Of a stretch of 64,000 nucleotides of DNA, positions 28,974 through 38,999 are shown in pieces. The DNA is from Methylotenera sp. G11 (GTDB lineage Bacteria; Pseudomonadota; Gammaproteobacteria; Burkholderiales; Methylophilaceae). The notes beneath the pieces are model-generated. The model ran no database searches and was not told the DNA's origin. It saw only the letters and a program-made list of their open reading frames with translations. The stretch's first letter is position 1; each line of letters begins with the position of its first letter. The position numbers and the translations under genes were made by a program. The DNA is taken from assembly GCF_000799735.1 (NCBI RefSeq), contig NZ_JUHH01000001.1, forward strand, positions 62,001 to 126,000, given 5' to 3'.

Positions 28974-30881
28974 ATGCCTATCATACGCTTGCCAGATGGC
29001 TCACAACGTCAATTCGATGCGCCGGTGACGGTTGCCGATGTTGCCATGAATATTGGTGCAGGCCTGGCTAAAGCAGCGCTGGCTGGCAAGGTGAATGACA
29101 AGATCGTTGATACCAGCTTTCTGATTGAAGCCGATTGCGATTTGGCGATTATCACCGATAAAAACCCGGAAGGACTGGACGTTATCCGCCATTCAACAGC
29201 GCACTTGCTGGCTTATGCCGTAAAAGAGCTGTTTCCTGATGCACAAGTAACGATAGGCCCTGTGATTGAAAACGGGTTTTATTATGATTTCTCCTACAAG
29301 CGTCCGTTTACCCCAGAAGATTTAATTGCCATTGAAAAGAAAATGGCGGAGCTGGCGAAGAAAGACGAGCTTGTAACGCGCAAAGTAATGCCGCGTGATG
29401 AGGCGATTGCCTATTTCACAAGCATCGGTGAAGCCTATAAGGCAGAGCTGATTGCATCTATCCCGGCTGGCGAAGATGTCTCGCTGTACACCGAAGGTAA
29501 CTTTACCGACTTGTGCCGCGGCCCACATGTGCCGAACACAGGAAAATTAAAAGCTTTCAAACTGATGAAATTGGCCGGTGCGTACTGGCGCGGTGACAGC
29601 AGTAACGAAATGCTGCAGCGCGTTTATGGCACTGCGTGGCGCAATAAAGAAGAGCTGGATGCGTACCTGTTTCAGCTGGAAGAAGCCGAAAAGCGTGACC
29701 ATCGCAAGCTGGGCAAGCAGCTGGATTATTTCCACATGCAGGATGACGCACCGGGCATGGTGTTCTGGCATCCGCGCGGCTGGAGTATCTGGCAGGAAGT
29801 TGAGCAGTATATGCGCCAGATGTTCCGTGATTACGATTATCAGGAAGTGCGCACCCCAACCGTCATGGATAAAACCCTGTGGGAGAAATCCGGGCACTGG
29901 CAGAACTATCGTGACAATATGTTCGTGACCGCATCAGAGAGCCGTGACTATGCGGTGAAGCCGATGAACTGTCCTGGCCATGTGCAGATTTTCAATAACA
30001 GCCTGCACAGCTACCGTGACTTGCCTTTGCGTCTGGCTGAGTTTGGCTCATGCCACCGCAACGAGCCATCCGGTTCGCTGCATGGCCTGATGCGCGTGCG
30101 CGGCTTTACGCAGGATGATGCGCACATTTTCTGCACCGAGGAGCAGATTGAAGCGGAAGTGGCTGATTTTATCCAGATGCTGTACAAGGTGTATGGCAAC
30201 TTTGGCTTTAATGACGTGTTGGTGAAATTATCTACCCGTCCGGAAAAACGCGTGGGCGCTGATGAAACCTGGGATAAAGCTGAAGCGGCGCTGGCAAATG
30301 CGTTGAACCAGAATAACCTCGCTTTTGACCTGCAGCCGGGTGAAGGTGCATTCTATGGTCCGAAAATCGAATTTACATTAAAAGACAGCCTGGGACGTTT
30401 GTGGCAGTGCGGCACGATACAGCTGGATTTCAACTTGCCGGAACGCCTTGGCGCCGAATATGTGGCAGAAGACAACTCGCGCCAGCGTCCGGTGATGCTG
30501 CACCGTGCGATTGTTGGCTCCATGGAGCGTTTCATCGGTATCCTGATCGAGCATTATGCCGGGGCGATGCCGTTGTGGCTGGCACCGGTGCAGGTGATGG
30601 TGTTGAATATTTCTGAAAGCCAGGCGGACTATGTGCGCCAAGTGGTTGAAACTTTGAAGAAAAGTGGCATCCGATGCGAATTTGACTTGAGAAATGAAAA
30701 GATTACCTATAAAATACGCGAACATAGCATGCAAAAAATGCCTTATCTGCTTGTTGCGGGTGAGCGCGAAATGCAAGCCGGACATTTGGCCGTGCGTACC
30801 AGAAAAGGTGAAGACCTTGGATCTATGCCGATAGATGCCTTGATTGAGCGTCTGAAAGCAGAGATAGGATCTAAGGTTTAA
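28974..30881 (+). CDS. thrS: Threonyl-tRNA synthetase
   Basis: Charges tRNA-Thr and edits misacylated serine. The 635-residue class II synthetase has an N-terminal TGS domain ([13 protein letters not shown]) and the editing domain with HSTAHLLA (Zn/editing histidines). The catalytic core carries motif 2 ([22 protein letters not shown]) and the C-terminal anticodon-binding domain. Motif MNCPGH holds a zinc-ligand Cys. The frame opens seven codons earlier; the ATG at 28974 matches the family. infC follows, as in E. coli. Confidence 0.97.
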   Translation: MPIIRLPDGSQRQFDAPVTVADVAMNIGAGLAKAALAGKVNDKIVDTSFLIEADCDLAIITDKNPEGLDVIRHSTAHLLAYAVKELFPDAQVTIGPVIENGFYYDFSYKRPFTPEDLIAIEKKMAELAKKDELVTRKVMPRDEAIAYFTSIGEAYKAELIASIPAGEDVSLYTEGNFTDLCRGPHVPNTGKLKAFKLMKLAGAYWRGDSSNEMLQRVYGTAWRNKEELDAYLFQLEEAEKRDHRKLGKQLDYFHMQDDAPGMVFWHPRGWSIWQEVEQYMRQMFRDYDYQEVRTPTVMDKTLWEKSGHWQNYRDNMFVTASESRDYAVKPMNCPGHVQIFNNSLHSYRDLPLRLAEFGSCHRNEPSGSLHGLMRVRGFTQDDAHIFCTEEQIEAEVADFIQMLYKVYGNFGFNDVLVKLSTRPEKRVGADETWDKAEAALANALNQNNLAFDLQPGEGAFYGPKIEFTLKDSLGRLWQCGTIQLDFNLPERLGAEYVAEDNSRQRPVMLHRAIVGSMERFIGILIEHYAGAMPLWLAPVQVMVLNISESQADYVRQVVETLKKSGIRCEFDLRNEKITYKIREHSMQKMPYLLVAGEREMQAGHLAVRTRKGEDLGSMPIDALIERLKAEIGSKV

Positions 30882-30944
30882 CTGTTGGTGCACGGCTTAA
30901 CTATTTGAGCGTCATCACTCGTGATTTAATTTGGAGAATTTGAT

Positions 30945-31469
30945 ATAGCACAGGATAAAGAAACCCGGATCAATGGCGACATTACAGCGCCACAAGTCCG
31001 ATTGGTGGGTATGGAGGGTGAGCCCTTAGGTATTGTGTCTTTGGCTGAAGCGTTTGCGAAAGCTGAAGAGGCAGATATTGATCTTGTAGAGATTGCACCG
31101 AATGCGGCTCCGCCTGTGTGCAGGTTGATGGATTACGGCAAGTTCAAATATGCCGAAAGTAAAAGACAACACGAAGTTAAGCTCAAGCAGAAACAGGTTG
31201 TTGTTAAAGAGATTAAATTCCGTCCGGGTACAGATGATGGTGATTACGCGATTAAAGTGCGTAACATCATTCGCTTTATCCAAGATGGAGATAAAGCAAA
31301 AATCACGCTCCGTTTCAGAGGCCGCGAAATTACCCACCAAGAGTTCGGTATGGCGCTGTTGAAACGTGTTGAAGCGGATTTAAAAGAATATGCAATGGTT
31401 GAGCAGTATCCTAAAATGGAAGGTCGCCAGATGGTGATGGTTTTAGGGCCAATCAAAAAAGCAAAATAA
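30945..31469 (+). CDS. infC: Translation initiation factor IF-3, apparent ATA start codon
   Basis: Binds the 30S subunit and enforces start-codon and initiator-tRNA selection. An in-frame ATG or TTG search would begin only at about 31002, but reading upstream gives the family N-terminus ([12 protein letters not shown], then [13 protein letters not shown]). The codon before it is ATA at 30945, with GGAG at 30933-30936, eight nucleotides away. No ATG, GTG or TTG in frame gives that N-terminus. The product is 174 residues, close to E. coli IF-3 (180). A rare start codon is the hallmark of infC because IF-3 represses its own translation by rejecting such codons. Confidence 0.93.
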   Translation: MAQDKETRINGDITAPQVRLVGMEGEPLGIVSLAEAFAKAEEADIDLVEIAPNAAPPVCRLMDYGKFKYAESKRQHEVKLKQKQVVVKEIKFRPGTDDGDYAIKVRNIIRFIQDGDKAKITLRFRGREITHQEFGMALLKRVEADLKEYAMVEQYPKMEGRQMVMVLGPIKKAK

Positions 31470-31478
31470 TTTAGTTTG

Positions 31479-31552
31479 TTGCTGAATTATTGAAAGAAGT
31501 AGTCAGCAAAACTGATAAGCAACACTAACTTGCTTCGCAAGAAAGTGTTGCT
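31479..31552 (+). promoter_or_regulatory. Structured leader between infC and rpmI (candidate L20 operator)
   Basis: Two hairpins occupy the 151-nt spacer. The first pairs TTGCTGA (31479) with TCAGCAA (31503). The second is a 9-bp perfect stem AGCAACACT (31518-31526) with AGTGTTGCT (31544-31552), enclosing a nested CTTGC-TTC-GCAAG hairpin. No T-run follows, so it is not a simple terminator. In E. coli, ribosomal protein L20 represses rpmI-rplT through structure in this same location; the role here is by analogy. Confidence 0.5.
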
Positions 31553-31620
31553 AATAACCCTGGGTGATACGGCTAAAAGGCATGCCTAAGCACTCTTAAC
31601 CTAAGTTCAAGGAGAACAAA

Positions 31621-31818
31621 ATGCCAAAGATGAAAACCAAGAGTGGCGCCAAAAAGCGCTTCAAATTCTTGGGTAATGGTAAAGTGAAGCGTACACACTC
31701 TCACTTGCGCCATATCCTGACTAAAAAGACCACCAAGCAAAAGCGTAAATTACGCGGCACGGCGATCATTTCTTCAACTGATGTCAAGCGCGTCCGCGCT
31801 ATGATGCCAACACAATAG
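31621..31818 (+). CDS. rpmI: 50S ribosomal protein L35
   Basis: A 65-residue, very basic large-subunit protein. It shows the family opening [14 protein letters not shown] and the [20 protein letters not shown] core. AAGGAG stands nine nucleotides upstream of the ATG. Ten bases separate it from rplT. Confidence 0.98.
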   Translation: MPKMKTKSGAKKRFKFLGNGKVKRTHSHLRHILTKKTTKQKRKLRGTAIISSTDVKRVRAMMPTQ

Positions 31819-31827
31819 GAGTAGAAC

Positions 31828-32187
31828 ATGCCTAGAGTAAAACGTGGTGTCATCGCTCGCGCTAGACACAAAAAAGTATTAAAAGCTGCCAAAGGCTACC
31901 GTGGTCGCCGTAAAAACGTTTACCGCGTTGCCAAACAGGCGGTAATGAAAGCTGGTCAATATGCTTACCGTGACCGTCGCCAGAAAAAACGTCAATTCCG
32001 CACCTTGTGGATTGCGCGTATCAACGCGGCTGCACGTGAGTGTGGTTTGACTTACAGCCGATTCATGAATGGTTTGAAAAAATCATCAGTGGAAGTGGAT
32101 CGTAAGGTATTGGCTGACGTTGCTGTGTTTGATAAAGCTGCTTTCGCTAAATTCGTAGAATTGGCAAAAGCTGGTTTAGCTGCATAA
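31828..32187 (+). CDS. rplT: 50S ribosomal protein L20
   Basis: Assembly-initiating large-subunit protein of 119 residues and, in known systems, autogenous repressor of the rpmI-rplT operon. The basic N-terminal arm ([22 protein letters not shown]) and globular domain ([21 protein letters not shown]) are typical. A strong terminator follows 43 nt after the stop. Confidence 0.98.
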   Translation: MPRVKRGVIARARHKKVLKAAKGYRGRRKNVYRVAKQAVMKAGQYAYRDRRQKKRQFRTLWIARINAAARECGLTYSRFMNGLKKSSVEVDRKVLADVAVFDKAAFAKFVELAKAGLAA

Positions 32188-32230
32188 CTTGTCAAGCTGA
32201 AAATTTCACACTTAGCAATAAGTTTGAGTA

Positions 32231-32258
32231 AAAAAAGAGGCTTCGGCCTCTTTTTTTT
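32231..32258 (+). terminator. Rho-independent terminator after rplT
   Basis: A short GC stem (GAGGC-TTCG-GCCTC) with a stable UUCG tetraloop is flanked by an A-run and followed by eight T residues. The A/T arms extend the stem and could make it bidirectional. It separates the thrS-infC-rpmI-rplT unit from pheST. Confidence 0.95.
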
Positions 32259-32352
32259 GCGGTAAAATTCAACTTTTGATTTTGTGCGCAAAATCAAAGC
32301 ATTATGAAGTTAATCTGGTGGTTTTTTGGTATCTTCACCAGTCGATTGATAA

Positions 32353-33372
<1,020 letters not shown>

Positions 33373-33389
33373 TTTAAATCTTTTAATTA

Positions 33390-33465
33390 GCCACTGATAA
33401 ACACAGATACACACAGATTTAAAAAAATCAGGTTTTATCCGTGTGTGTCTGTGTTCATCTGAGGC
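33390..33465. repeat. Long imperfect inverted repeat between pheS and pheT
   Basis: Two 29-nt arms (33390-33418 and 33437-33465) match as an inverted repeat at about 24 positions, around an 18-nt A/T-rich loop. The arms are rich in ACACAGA/TCTGTGT. This resembles the dispersed ACACAGAT-type palindromic intergenic elements seen in many genomes. Whether it terminates, stabilises mRNA, or is a selfish repeat cannot be told from one copy. Confidence 0.65.
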
Positions 33466-33516
33466 AAAAATATTTTTTTCGCAAGTGCGTTTATCACTAT
33501 AAGGCATTAAAGCATT

Positions 33517-35871
33517 ATGCAATTTTCAGAAAACTGGTTACGAAGTTTAGTTGACACCAATTTAGATAGCGAGGCACTGAGCCACGCTTTAACCATGGCC
33601 GGGCTGGAAGTGGAAGAGATGCAGCCGGTCGCTGCGTCTTTCAGCAAGGTTGTTGTTGCCAGAATTGTTTCCGCCGAAAAACATCCTGATGCTGACCGTT
33701 TGCAGGTGTGCAAAGTGGATGTGGGTTTGGCTGAACCTTTGCAGATTGTCTGCGGCGCTGCCAATGCCCGTGCCGGTTTGCTGGCGCCATGCGCAATGGT
33801 AGGTGCTGAGTTGCCGGGTTTTTCAATCAAGCAAGCCAAAGTGCGTGGTGTTGAGTCATTCGGCATGATGTGCTCATCCAAAGAGCTGGGCCTTACCGCT
33901 GAAGCGACAGGCTTGCTGGAGCTTGATAGTGATGCTGTTGTCGGACAGGATATTCGCGAGCATCTGGATTTGAACGATCATCTGTTTACACTGAAACTGA
34001 CCCCTAATCGCAGCGACTGCCTGAGCATTACCGGTATTGCCCGTGATGTAGGTGCTATTACTGGTGCTGCAACACGGTTTGAAGCAATCAGCCCGGTTGC
34101 CGTTGCGTTGCCGCAAACTAAAAATGTGACTGTAGCCGAACAGGCAGCCTGTCCGCGCTATGCTGGCCGTTTGGTAGCTGGCATCAACGCCAAAGCTGCA
34201 ACGCCGGCCTGGATGGTGAAACGCCTGGAGCGCAGCGGCTTGCGCAGCATCAGCGCGGTTGTTGATATTACCAACTATGTGCTGTTGGCCTTGGGGCAAC
34301 CTATGCATGCGTTTGATGCAGCCAAGCTCAATGGCGACATCAATGTGCGTTTTGCAAAAACAGGCGAGCCGCTGGAGTTGTTGAATGACGCAACAATTGA
34401 ACTGAAAGCTGATGACCTGGTGATTGCAGATGCCCAAGGTGCTGTTGCCCTGGCAGGGATCATGGGCGGCAAGCCTACATCCGTGAGTGACGAAACTGTA
34501 GATGTATTTCTGGAGAGCGCATTCTTTGTGCCGTCCGTGATTGCGGGCAAGGCGCGTCGGCTAGGATTAAGCACGGATTCATCCTATCGTTTTGAGCGTG
34601 GGGTTGATTTTGGCAACACACGCAATGCGCTTGAGTATGCCACAGCGTTGATCCTGCAGATTTGCGGCGGCAGTGCCGGTGCGGTCACTGAAGTGCTTGG
34701 CGCATTGCCGGTACGTCAGGCTGTGCAGTTAAGAATGCCTCGACTGGTTTCTGTATTGGGTATTCCTTTCGCGCAGGAAAAAGTCGCTCAGTTACTGAGC
34801 CAGCTTGGTTTTGCGTATACTGTGGCTGGTGATGTTTTTACCGTGACGCCGCCTAGCTATCGCTTTGACATTACGATCGAAGAAGACCTGATTGAAGAAG
34901 TGGCGCGTTTGCATGGCTATGACCACATTCCTGCAACAGCGCCGGTTGCCGCATTGAGCATGCTGGCTGCGCCTGAGCGCCAACTGCACCTGAACCAGGT
35001 GCGTGATACGCTGGTTGCAGCAGGCTATCAGGAAGTGGTGACTTACAGCTTTGTGGATGAAAGCTGGGAACGTGACCTGTTAGGCAACCATACGCCAATC
35101 AAGCTTAAAAACCCGATTGCCAGCAATTTAAGCGTCATGCGCACCAGTTTATGGGGCGGCCTGCTGGATACGCTGGGCTATAACCTGAACCGCAAGCAGG
35201 ATCGTGCGTACCTGTTTGAAATCGGCGCAGTGTTCCATCAGGCTGATGGCGCATACCAGGAGACCGCCCGTATTTCCGGCCTGGCTTATGGCAGTGCAAA
35301 ACCTGAGCAATGGGCTGTCGGTAACACTGAGGTTGATTTCTTTGATGTAAAAGCCAATGTCAGCGCTTTGGTTGGTCAGGAATGCAGTTATGAAAAGGCC
35401 GAACACAGTGCCCTGCACCCAGGCCAGACAGCACGCATTCTGCTGAACGGTAAAGCAATCGGCTGGCTGGGTAAACTGCATCCGAAATGGCAGCAGCATT
35501 ATGATCTGCCTAAAAGCGCGTACCTGTTCGAACTGGATGCGAACGCTGCGCTGAACCGTCAGTTGCCGGCTTATCAGGAAGTGTCAAAACTGTTGCCGAT
35601 TCGTCGGGATGTTGCGATTGTGCTGGATGAAACGATTGCAGCGGAAGCCGTATTAAGCACGATCAGGAAAGCCAATATTCCGCTGCTTCTGGATGTTGCA
35701 CTGTTCGATTTGTACCAGGGTAAAGGTATCGCTGATAACAAAAAAAGCCTTGCATTATCAGTACTTATGCACGATACTCAAAAAACTCTGACAGATAGCG
35801 ATGCCGATACAGTCATTACTAATTTGCTCCAGTTATTGCAGAATAATTTTGATGCGGCACTCAGAAACTAA
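33517..35871 (+). CDS. pheT: Phenylalanyl-tRNA synthetase beta subunit
   Basis: Large PheRS subunit of 784 residues, responsible for tRNA-Phe recognition and editing of mischarged tyrosine. Domains visible in order: N-terminal EMAP/OB-like tRNA-binding fold (VVVARIVSAEKHPDADRLQVCKVDVG), B3/B4 editing region (LTPNRSDCLSITGIARDVGA), B5 domain (PSYRFDITIEEDLIEEVARLHGYDHIP), and C-terminal anticodon-binding FDX-ACB domain (SKLLPIRRDVAIVLDE). It is followed by ihfA, the usual order. Confidence 0.97.
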   Translation: MQFSENWLRSLVDTNLDSEALSHALTMAGLEVEEMQPVAASFSKVVVARIVSAEKHPDADRLQVCKVDVGLAEPLQIVCGAANARAGLLAPCAMVGAELPGFSIKQAKVRGVESFGMMCSSKELGLTAEATGLLELDSDAVVGQDIREHLDLNDHLFTLKLTPNRSDCLSITGIARDVGAITGAATRFEAISPVAVALPQTKNVTVAEQAACPRYAGRLVAGINAKAATPAWMVKRLERSGLRSISAVVDITNYVLLALGQPMHAFDAAKLNGDINVRFAKTGEPLELLNDATIELKADDLVIADAQGAVALAGIMGGKPTSVSDETVDVFLESAFFVPSVIAGKARRLGLSTDSSYRFERGVDFGNTRNALEYATALILQICGGSAGAVTEVLGALPVRQAVQLRMPRLVSVLGIPFAQEKVAQLLSQLGFAYTVAGDVFTVTPPSYRFDITIEEDLIEEVARLHGYDHIPATAPVAALSMLAAPERQLHLNQVRDTLVAAGYQEVVTYSFVDESWERDLLGNHTPIKLKNPIASNLSVMRTSLWGGLLDTLGYNLNRKQDRAYLFEIGAVFHQADGAYQETARISGLAYGSAKPEQWAVGNTEVDFFDVKANVSALVGQECSYEKAEHSALHPGQTARILLNGKAIGWLGKLHPKWQQHYDLPKSAYLFELDANAALNRQLPAYQEVSKLLPIRRDVAIVLDETIAAEAVLSTIRKANIPLLLDVALFDLYQGKGIADNKKSLALSVLMHDTQKTLTDSDADTVITNLLQLLQNNFDAALRN

Positions 35872-35948
35872 ATAAAAAGACACCAGAAACCAAAAAAATA
35901 TCCTGTTGTCAGGGTTGTTTGAATTTCACTTGAAGTTTGCCGCTGCGA

Positions 35949-35967
35949 AAAGTTTGCTGCAAACTTT
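35949..35967. promoter_or_regulatory. Perfect 19-bp palindrome upstream of ihfA
   Basis: AAAGTTTGC-T-GCAAACTTT is a perfect palindrome 59 nt before the ihfA start codon. A further AAGTTTGC half-site lies about 20 nt upstream. With a 1-nt centre it fits an operator better than an RNA hairpin. No regulator can be named. Confidence 0.4.
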
Positions 35968-36025
35968 ATCAATGAATATTTAAATATAAAAAAATCGTTA
36001 TTGCTTTGAAAAATGGGAGTGTAGT

Positions 36026-36319
36026 ATGACTTTAACAAAAGCTGAACTTGCTGATTTATTGTATGAGCAAGTTGGGTTAAATAAACGTGAAGCCAAGGAT
36101 ATGGTTGAAGCGTTTTTCGAAGAAGTGCGCATCGCGTTAGAAGCAGGGGATAGTGTTAAATTATCAGGTTTTGGTAATTTTGAATTACGCAAAAAATCCG
36201 AACGACCAGGCCGTAATCCAAAAACCGGTGAGGAAATACCAATTACGGCACGTCGCGTAGTGACTTTCCACGCCAGCCAGAAGTTAAAAAGCAAAGTTGA
36301 CGCAAACTTTGCCAGTTAA
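36026..36319 (+). CDS. ihfA: Integration host factor subunit alpha
   Basis: DNA-bending nucleoid protein; with IHF-beta it assists sigma-54 promoters, recombination and replication. The 97-residue protein has the HU/IHF fold. The beta-arm carries [24 protein letters not shown], including the Arg-Pro-Gly-Arg-Asn-Pro tip that intercalates DNA. It follows pheT, as in most proteobacteria. It may matter locally because five sigma-54 promoters lie downstream in this window. Confidence 0.96.
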   Translation: MTLTKAELADLLYEQVGLNKREAKDMVEAFFEEVRIALEAGDSVKLSGFGNFELRKKSERPGRNPKTGEEIPITARRVVTFHASQKLKSKVDANFAS

Positions 36320-36415
36320 AGTGTCCGTGTACTGAAATCGTTGTTGAATATTAGTTTTTAAAGCATTTTGATGTTCTCCTAATTTATTTCGTAAGCAAGT
36401 GAGAAAGTCGCAAGT

Positions 36416-36883
36416 ATGATCGAGCAATCCGCCAAGCTACAATTGCCGCCTATCCCAGCAAAACGTTACTTTACCATCGGTGAAGTCAGTGAGCTGTGCG
36501 GTGTCAAGCCTCACGTGCTGAGGTATTGGGAGCAGGAGTTCACACAGCTCAAGCCGGTGAAGCGCCGCGGGAATCGCCGTTACTACCAGCATCATGAAGT
36601 GCTGCTGATCCGTCGTATCCGTGAGCTGCTGTATGAGCAAGGGTTCACGATCAGCGGCGCACGCCATCGCCTTGATGATGGCGATTTCAAAGAGAGCGAC
36701 CTGCACTTGCATTCAGAGACATCTGCCAATGGCAAAGATGCAGCCGGCCTGTCGACTCAGCCTGATTTGGCGTTGCGGCCAGTGGGTGCGGAGCAGGGTC
36801 ATTTTGATTTTGCATCCGTTAAGGCAGAATTGCGTTCAATTTTAAACCTGCTGCGTACAGGGGCAGATCTGCGCACGTCTTGA
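36416..36883 (+). CDS. MerR-family transcriptional regulator downstream of ihfA
   Basis: A 155-residue regulator with an N-terminal MerR winged helix-turn-helix: YFTIGEVSELCGVKPHVLRYWEQEF, then RRYYQHHEVLLIRRIRELLYEQGFTISGARHRL. The C-terminus is short and lacks the metal-binding cysteines of MerR/CueR types. It is the conserved gene that follows ihfA in many beta- and gammaproteobacteria. Its ligand is unknown. Confidence 0.88.
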   Translation: MIEQSAKLQLPPIPAKRYFTIGEVSELCGVKPHVLRYWEQEFTQLKPVKRRGNRRYYQHHEVLLIRRIRELLYEQGFTISGARHRLDDGDFKESDLHLHSETSANGKDAAGLSTQPDLALRPVGAEQGHFDFASVKAELRSILNLLRTGADLRTS

Positions 36884-36973
36884 GCGTTTCAGTATTTATT
36901 TCTTGCTGCGGATTCATGAGAACTGCGCTTTACGCTATAATGCCGCCTGTTGCATGAAAATGTAACAACGGTT

Positions 36974-37050
36974 CGGGGCGTAGCGCAGCCTGGTAGCGTA
37001 CTTGCATGGGGTGCAAGGGGTCGTGTGTTCGAATCACACCGTCCCGACCA
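36974..37050 (+). tRNA. tRNA-Pro(GGG)
   Basis: A 77-nt cloverleaf with encoded CCA. The acceptor stem is CGGGGCG/CGUCCCG with the C1-G72 pair typical of bacterial tRNA-Pro. The anticodon loop ATGGGGT gives GGG, reading CCC/CCU. A terminator hairpin follows at once, then an integrase fragment on the opposite strand, so this tRNA is a likely integration site. Confidence 0.95.
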
Positions 37051-37057
37051 AGTAAAC

Positions 37058-37086
37058 AAGCCATTCTAAATGAGTGGCTTTTTTTA
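37058..37086 (+). terminator. Terminator of tRNA-Pro
   Basis: A 9-bp stem (AAGCCATTC / GAGTGGCTT with one G-U pair) and a 5-nt loop are followed by a T-run interrupted by one A. It directly follows the tRNA and abuts the convergent integrase remnant. Confidence 0.85.
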
Positions 37087-37087
37087 T

Positions 37088-37627
37088 TTAGCCTAAACGT
37101 AGCTGATTCGTAACTTCCTCTTTTACACCGCTTCTAATAATTCCAGAAACGTTCTCAACATGCTCTGATAAATGACTGGGTGATAAATGTGCGTACTTCT
37201 GCACCATGTCCATATCAGCCCAGCCGCCTAGTTCTTTTAACACATATATCGGCGTGCCGTTTTGCACATGCCAGCTTGCCCATGTATGACGTAAGTCAGG
37301 CCATCTAAAATCTACAATCTGTGCACGTCTTAAAGCAGCCTGCCAAGCCTTTGTATTAACTTGTGTAATAGGCTTGCCTCTGAACGTAAAAACATGTGTA
37401 GGATGTTTAAAACGTTCTTTACGCAGCACTTCTAATGCTTCTGTAGACAAAGGTACAGGAATAGCTCGTTTACCTTTGGCTTGGTCAGCATGAATCCATG
37501 CGCGCCTATCTTGCAAATTAACCTGCGACCACAACTGTGAAAAATATATACCGGAAATTAAATATTTCATCCCGTGCTGAAGCCGCGCTCTCGGCGCAGC
37601 GCATGGGATTGATTTGAATGCCGTCAC
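37088..37627 (-). pseudogene. Remnant of a tyrosine-recombinase (phage-type) integrase
   Basis: Only the C-terminal catalytic part survives. Homology to P4/lambda-type integrases is recognisable from about WSQVNLQDRRAWIHADQAKG onward. It includes the beta-strand region (KRAIPVPLS), DLRHTWASW and the LGGWADMDMVQKYAHLSP segment with the nucleophile Tyr. The N-terminal DNA-binding domain and first catalytic Arg are missing. The residue two before DLR, normally His in FRWHDLRHT, is Pro. The first ~30 residues of the open frame do not look like integrase. It points towards the adjacent tRNA-Pro 3' end, as integrated islands do. Very likely inactive. Confidence 0.82.
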
Positions 37628-37766
37628 TCATCAGGCCGGAGTGGACAATCGGATAGTTGATGGCGATCTGTATTTTTACGTTATGGTTATAAACATATAA
37701 AATATAATTATTAAAAGTTATAAGCAACCCATTATATTATCGTGCCAAATTCAATTGGAGCACTTT

Positions 37767-38888
37767 ATGGGACATATCGCATTTAATGATTATGGTGAGG
37801 CAGAATATAAAGCATTAAGCGGCCCTTCCGTTATCACATTCAAGAATCCAAGCCAGGTAAGCTTATCCATAAGGGCAAGCGCCCTAGTTTTTGAGGATGC
37901 TGAATCACGTAAGCTGCTTTCTTTGATTGAACGCGTTGCCCCCAGTGACGTGACTGCTTTCATCATGGGAGAAACGGGAACCGGTAAAGAGTTGGTCGCA
38001 CGGCATTTGCATGCGCTAAGCCCCAGAAGGTACGGGCCATTTGCAGCCATCAATTGCGGCGCATTCTCGGAGTCTTTGGTCGAAAGTGAATTGTTTGGAC
38101 ATGAGAAAGGTTCTTTTACCGGTGCGATTGCCAGTAAACAAGGATGGTTTGAAAGTGCAAACGGCGGCACATTGTTTCTGGATGAAATCGGTGATCTTCC
38201 CTTGTCGACGCAGGTCAAATTATTGCGTGTGATCCAGCAGCGTGAGATCGTGCGTGTTGGTTCCAGAAAGGCGATACCCATTGATGTAAGGCTGGTGGCC
38301 GCAACCAATGTGAACCTGGAAGATGCGGTCAAAGCCGGGCGCTTTAGGGAGGACTTGTACTATCGGATCAATGTCGTGCCTATTCAGATCGCGCCGTTGC
38401 GCAATCGGCCTGGCGACATTCTGCCGCTAGCAGAGCATTTTTTATCCATCTATAAAAGCAGGCTGCAAACCAGGCAGCCTGCATTATCAGCTGAAACCAT
38501 ACAGTTGCTGCACCAGTATCCATGGCCGGGCAACATACGCGAGCTGGAAAACGTGATTCACCGGGCACTGCTGGTCAGTGATGGCATCGAACTGCGCCCG
38601 CGTGACCTGAACTTGCCGTCAATACAGCTGGGTTCAGGCACATCTTCAGCCGGTGCTGTGCACGAAGCAGGATCCCATTCGGTAAACCAGCAAACATGCA
38701 CATTGGATAAAGCCCTGGCTGAAATGATTCAGCATGAGCCTGAGAAACTGTATGAGACCGTTAACCGTAAATTAGTGCTCGGCGCTTACGCATATTGCAG
38801 GGAGAACCAGGTGCAGACAGCCAGGGTGCTTGGCATCAGCAGAAATATATTACGCACGCTCCTTAAGCAGTTCGGCGTGATTCAATAA
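37767..38888 (+). CDS. sfnR: Sigma-54-dependent activator, SfnR-like
   Basis: Enhancer-binding protein of 373 residues that should open sigma-54 promoters. It has only a short N-terminal stretch (about 45 residues, no receiver, PAS or GAF domain). The AAA+ domain follows: Walker A GETGTGKE at 78-85, the sigma-54-contacting GSFTGA loop at 125-130, Walker B LFLDE at 136-140, and arginine-finger region FREDLYYRINV. A C-terminal Fis-type HTH reads QTARVLGISRNILRTLLKQFG. This architecture matches SfnR, which activates sulfone/sulfonate genes in pseudomonads. The ATG at 37767 has TTGGAG upstream. Five candidate -24/-12 promoters lie in the following 13 kb. Confidence 0.85.
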   Translation: MGHIAFNDYGEAEYKALSGPSVITFKNPSQVSLSIRASALVFEDAESRKLLSLIERVAPSDVTAFIMGETGTGKELVARHLHALSPRRYGPFAAINCGAFSESLVESELFGHEKGSFTGAIASKQGWFESANGGTLFLDEIGDLPLSTQVKLLRVIQQREIVRVGSRKAIPIDVRLVAATNVNLEDAVKAGRFREDLYYRINVVPIQIAPLRNRPGDILPLAEHFLSIYKSRLQTRQPALSAETIQLLHQYPWPGNIRELENVIHRALLVSDGIELRPRDLNLPSIQLGSGTSSAGAVHEAGSHSVNQQTCTLDKALAEMIQHEPEKLYETVNRKLVLGAYAYCRENQVQTARVLGISRNILRTLLKQFGVIQ

Positions 38889-38916
38889 TCTGGAAATACC
38901 CTTTGTTAGCTTTGCA

Positions 38917-38954
38917 ACACCTCTGCTTCCAAATGAGCAGAGGTGTTTTTTTTT
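38917..38954 (+). terminator. Rho-independent terminator after the sfnR-like gene
   Basis: A perfect 11-bp stem (ACACCTCTGCT / AGCAGAGGTGT) with an 8-nt loop runs into nine T residues. It isolates the activator gene from the msuE promoter. Confidence 0.95.
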
Positions 38955-38965
38955 AGCTAAGAATT

Positions 38966-38988
38966 CAGCAGAAACCTACTGTTTCAGT
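38966..38988 (+). promoter_or_regulatory. Candidate upstream activator site for msuE
   Basis: CAGCAGAAAC-CTACT-GTTTCAG carries a GAAAC/GTTTC inverted repeat, 12-35 bp before the -24 element. The 10-mer CTACTGTTTC recurs exactly upstream of the TonB-receptor gene (from 46957). It is a plausible binding site for the SfnR-like activator, though close to the promoter. Confidence 0.35.
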
Positions 38989-38999
38989 CATTTTATCCG

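Noticed and set aside
37518-37727. Small minus-strand frame of about 69 codons overlapping the integrase remnant
   Set aside because: It has no recognisable similarity and sits in an A/T-rich junction; likely chance.
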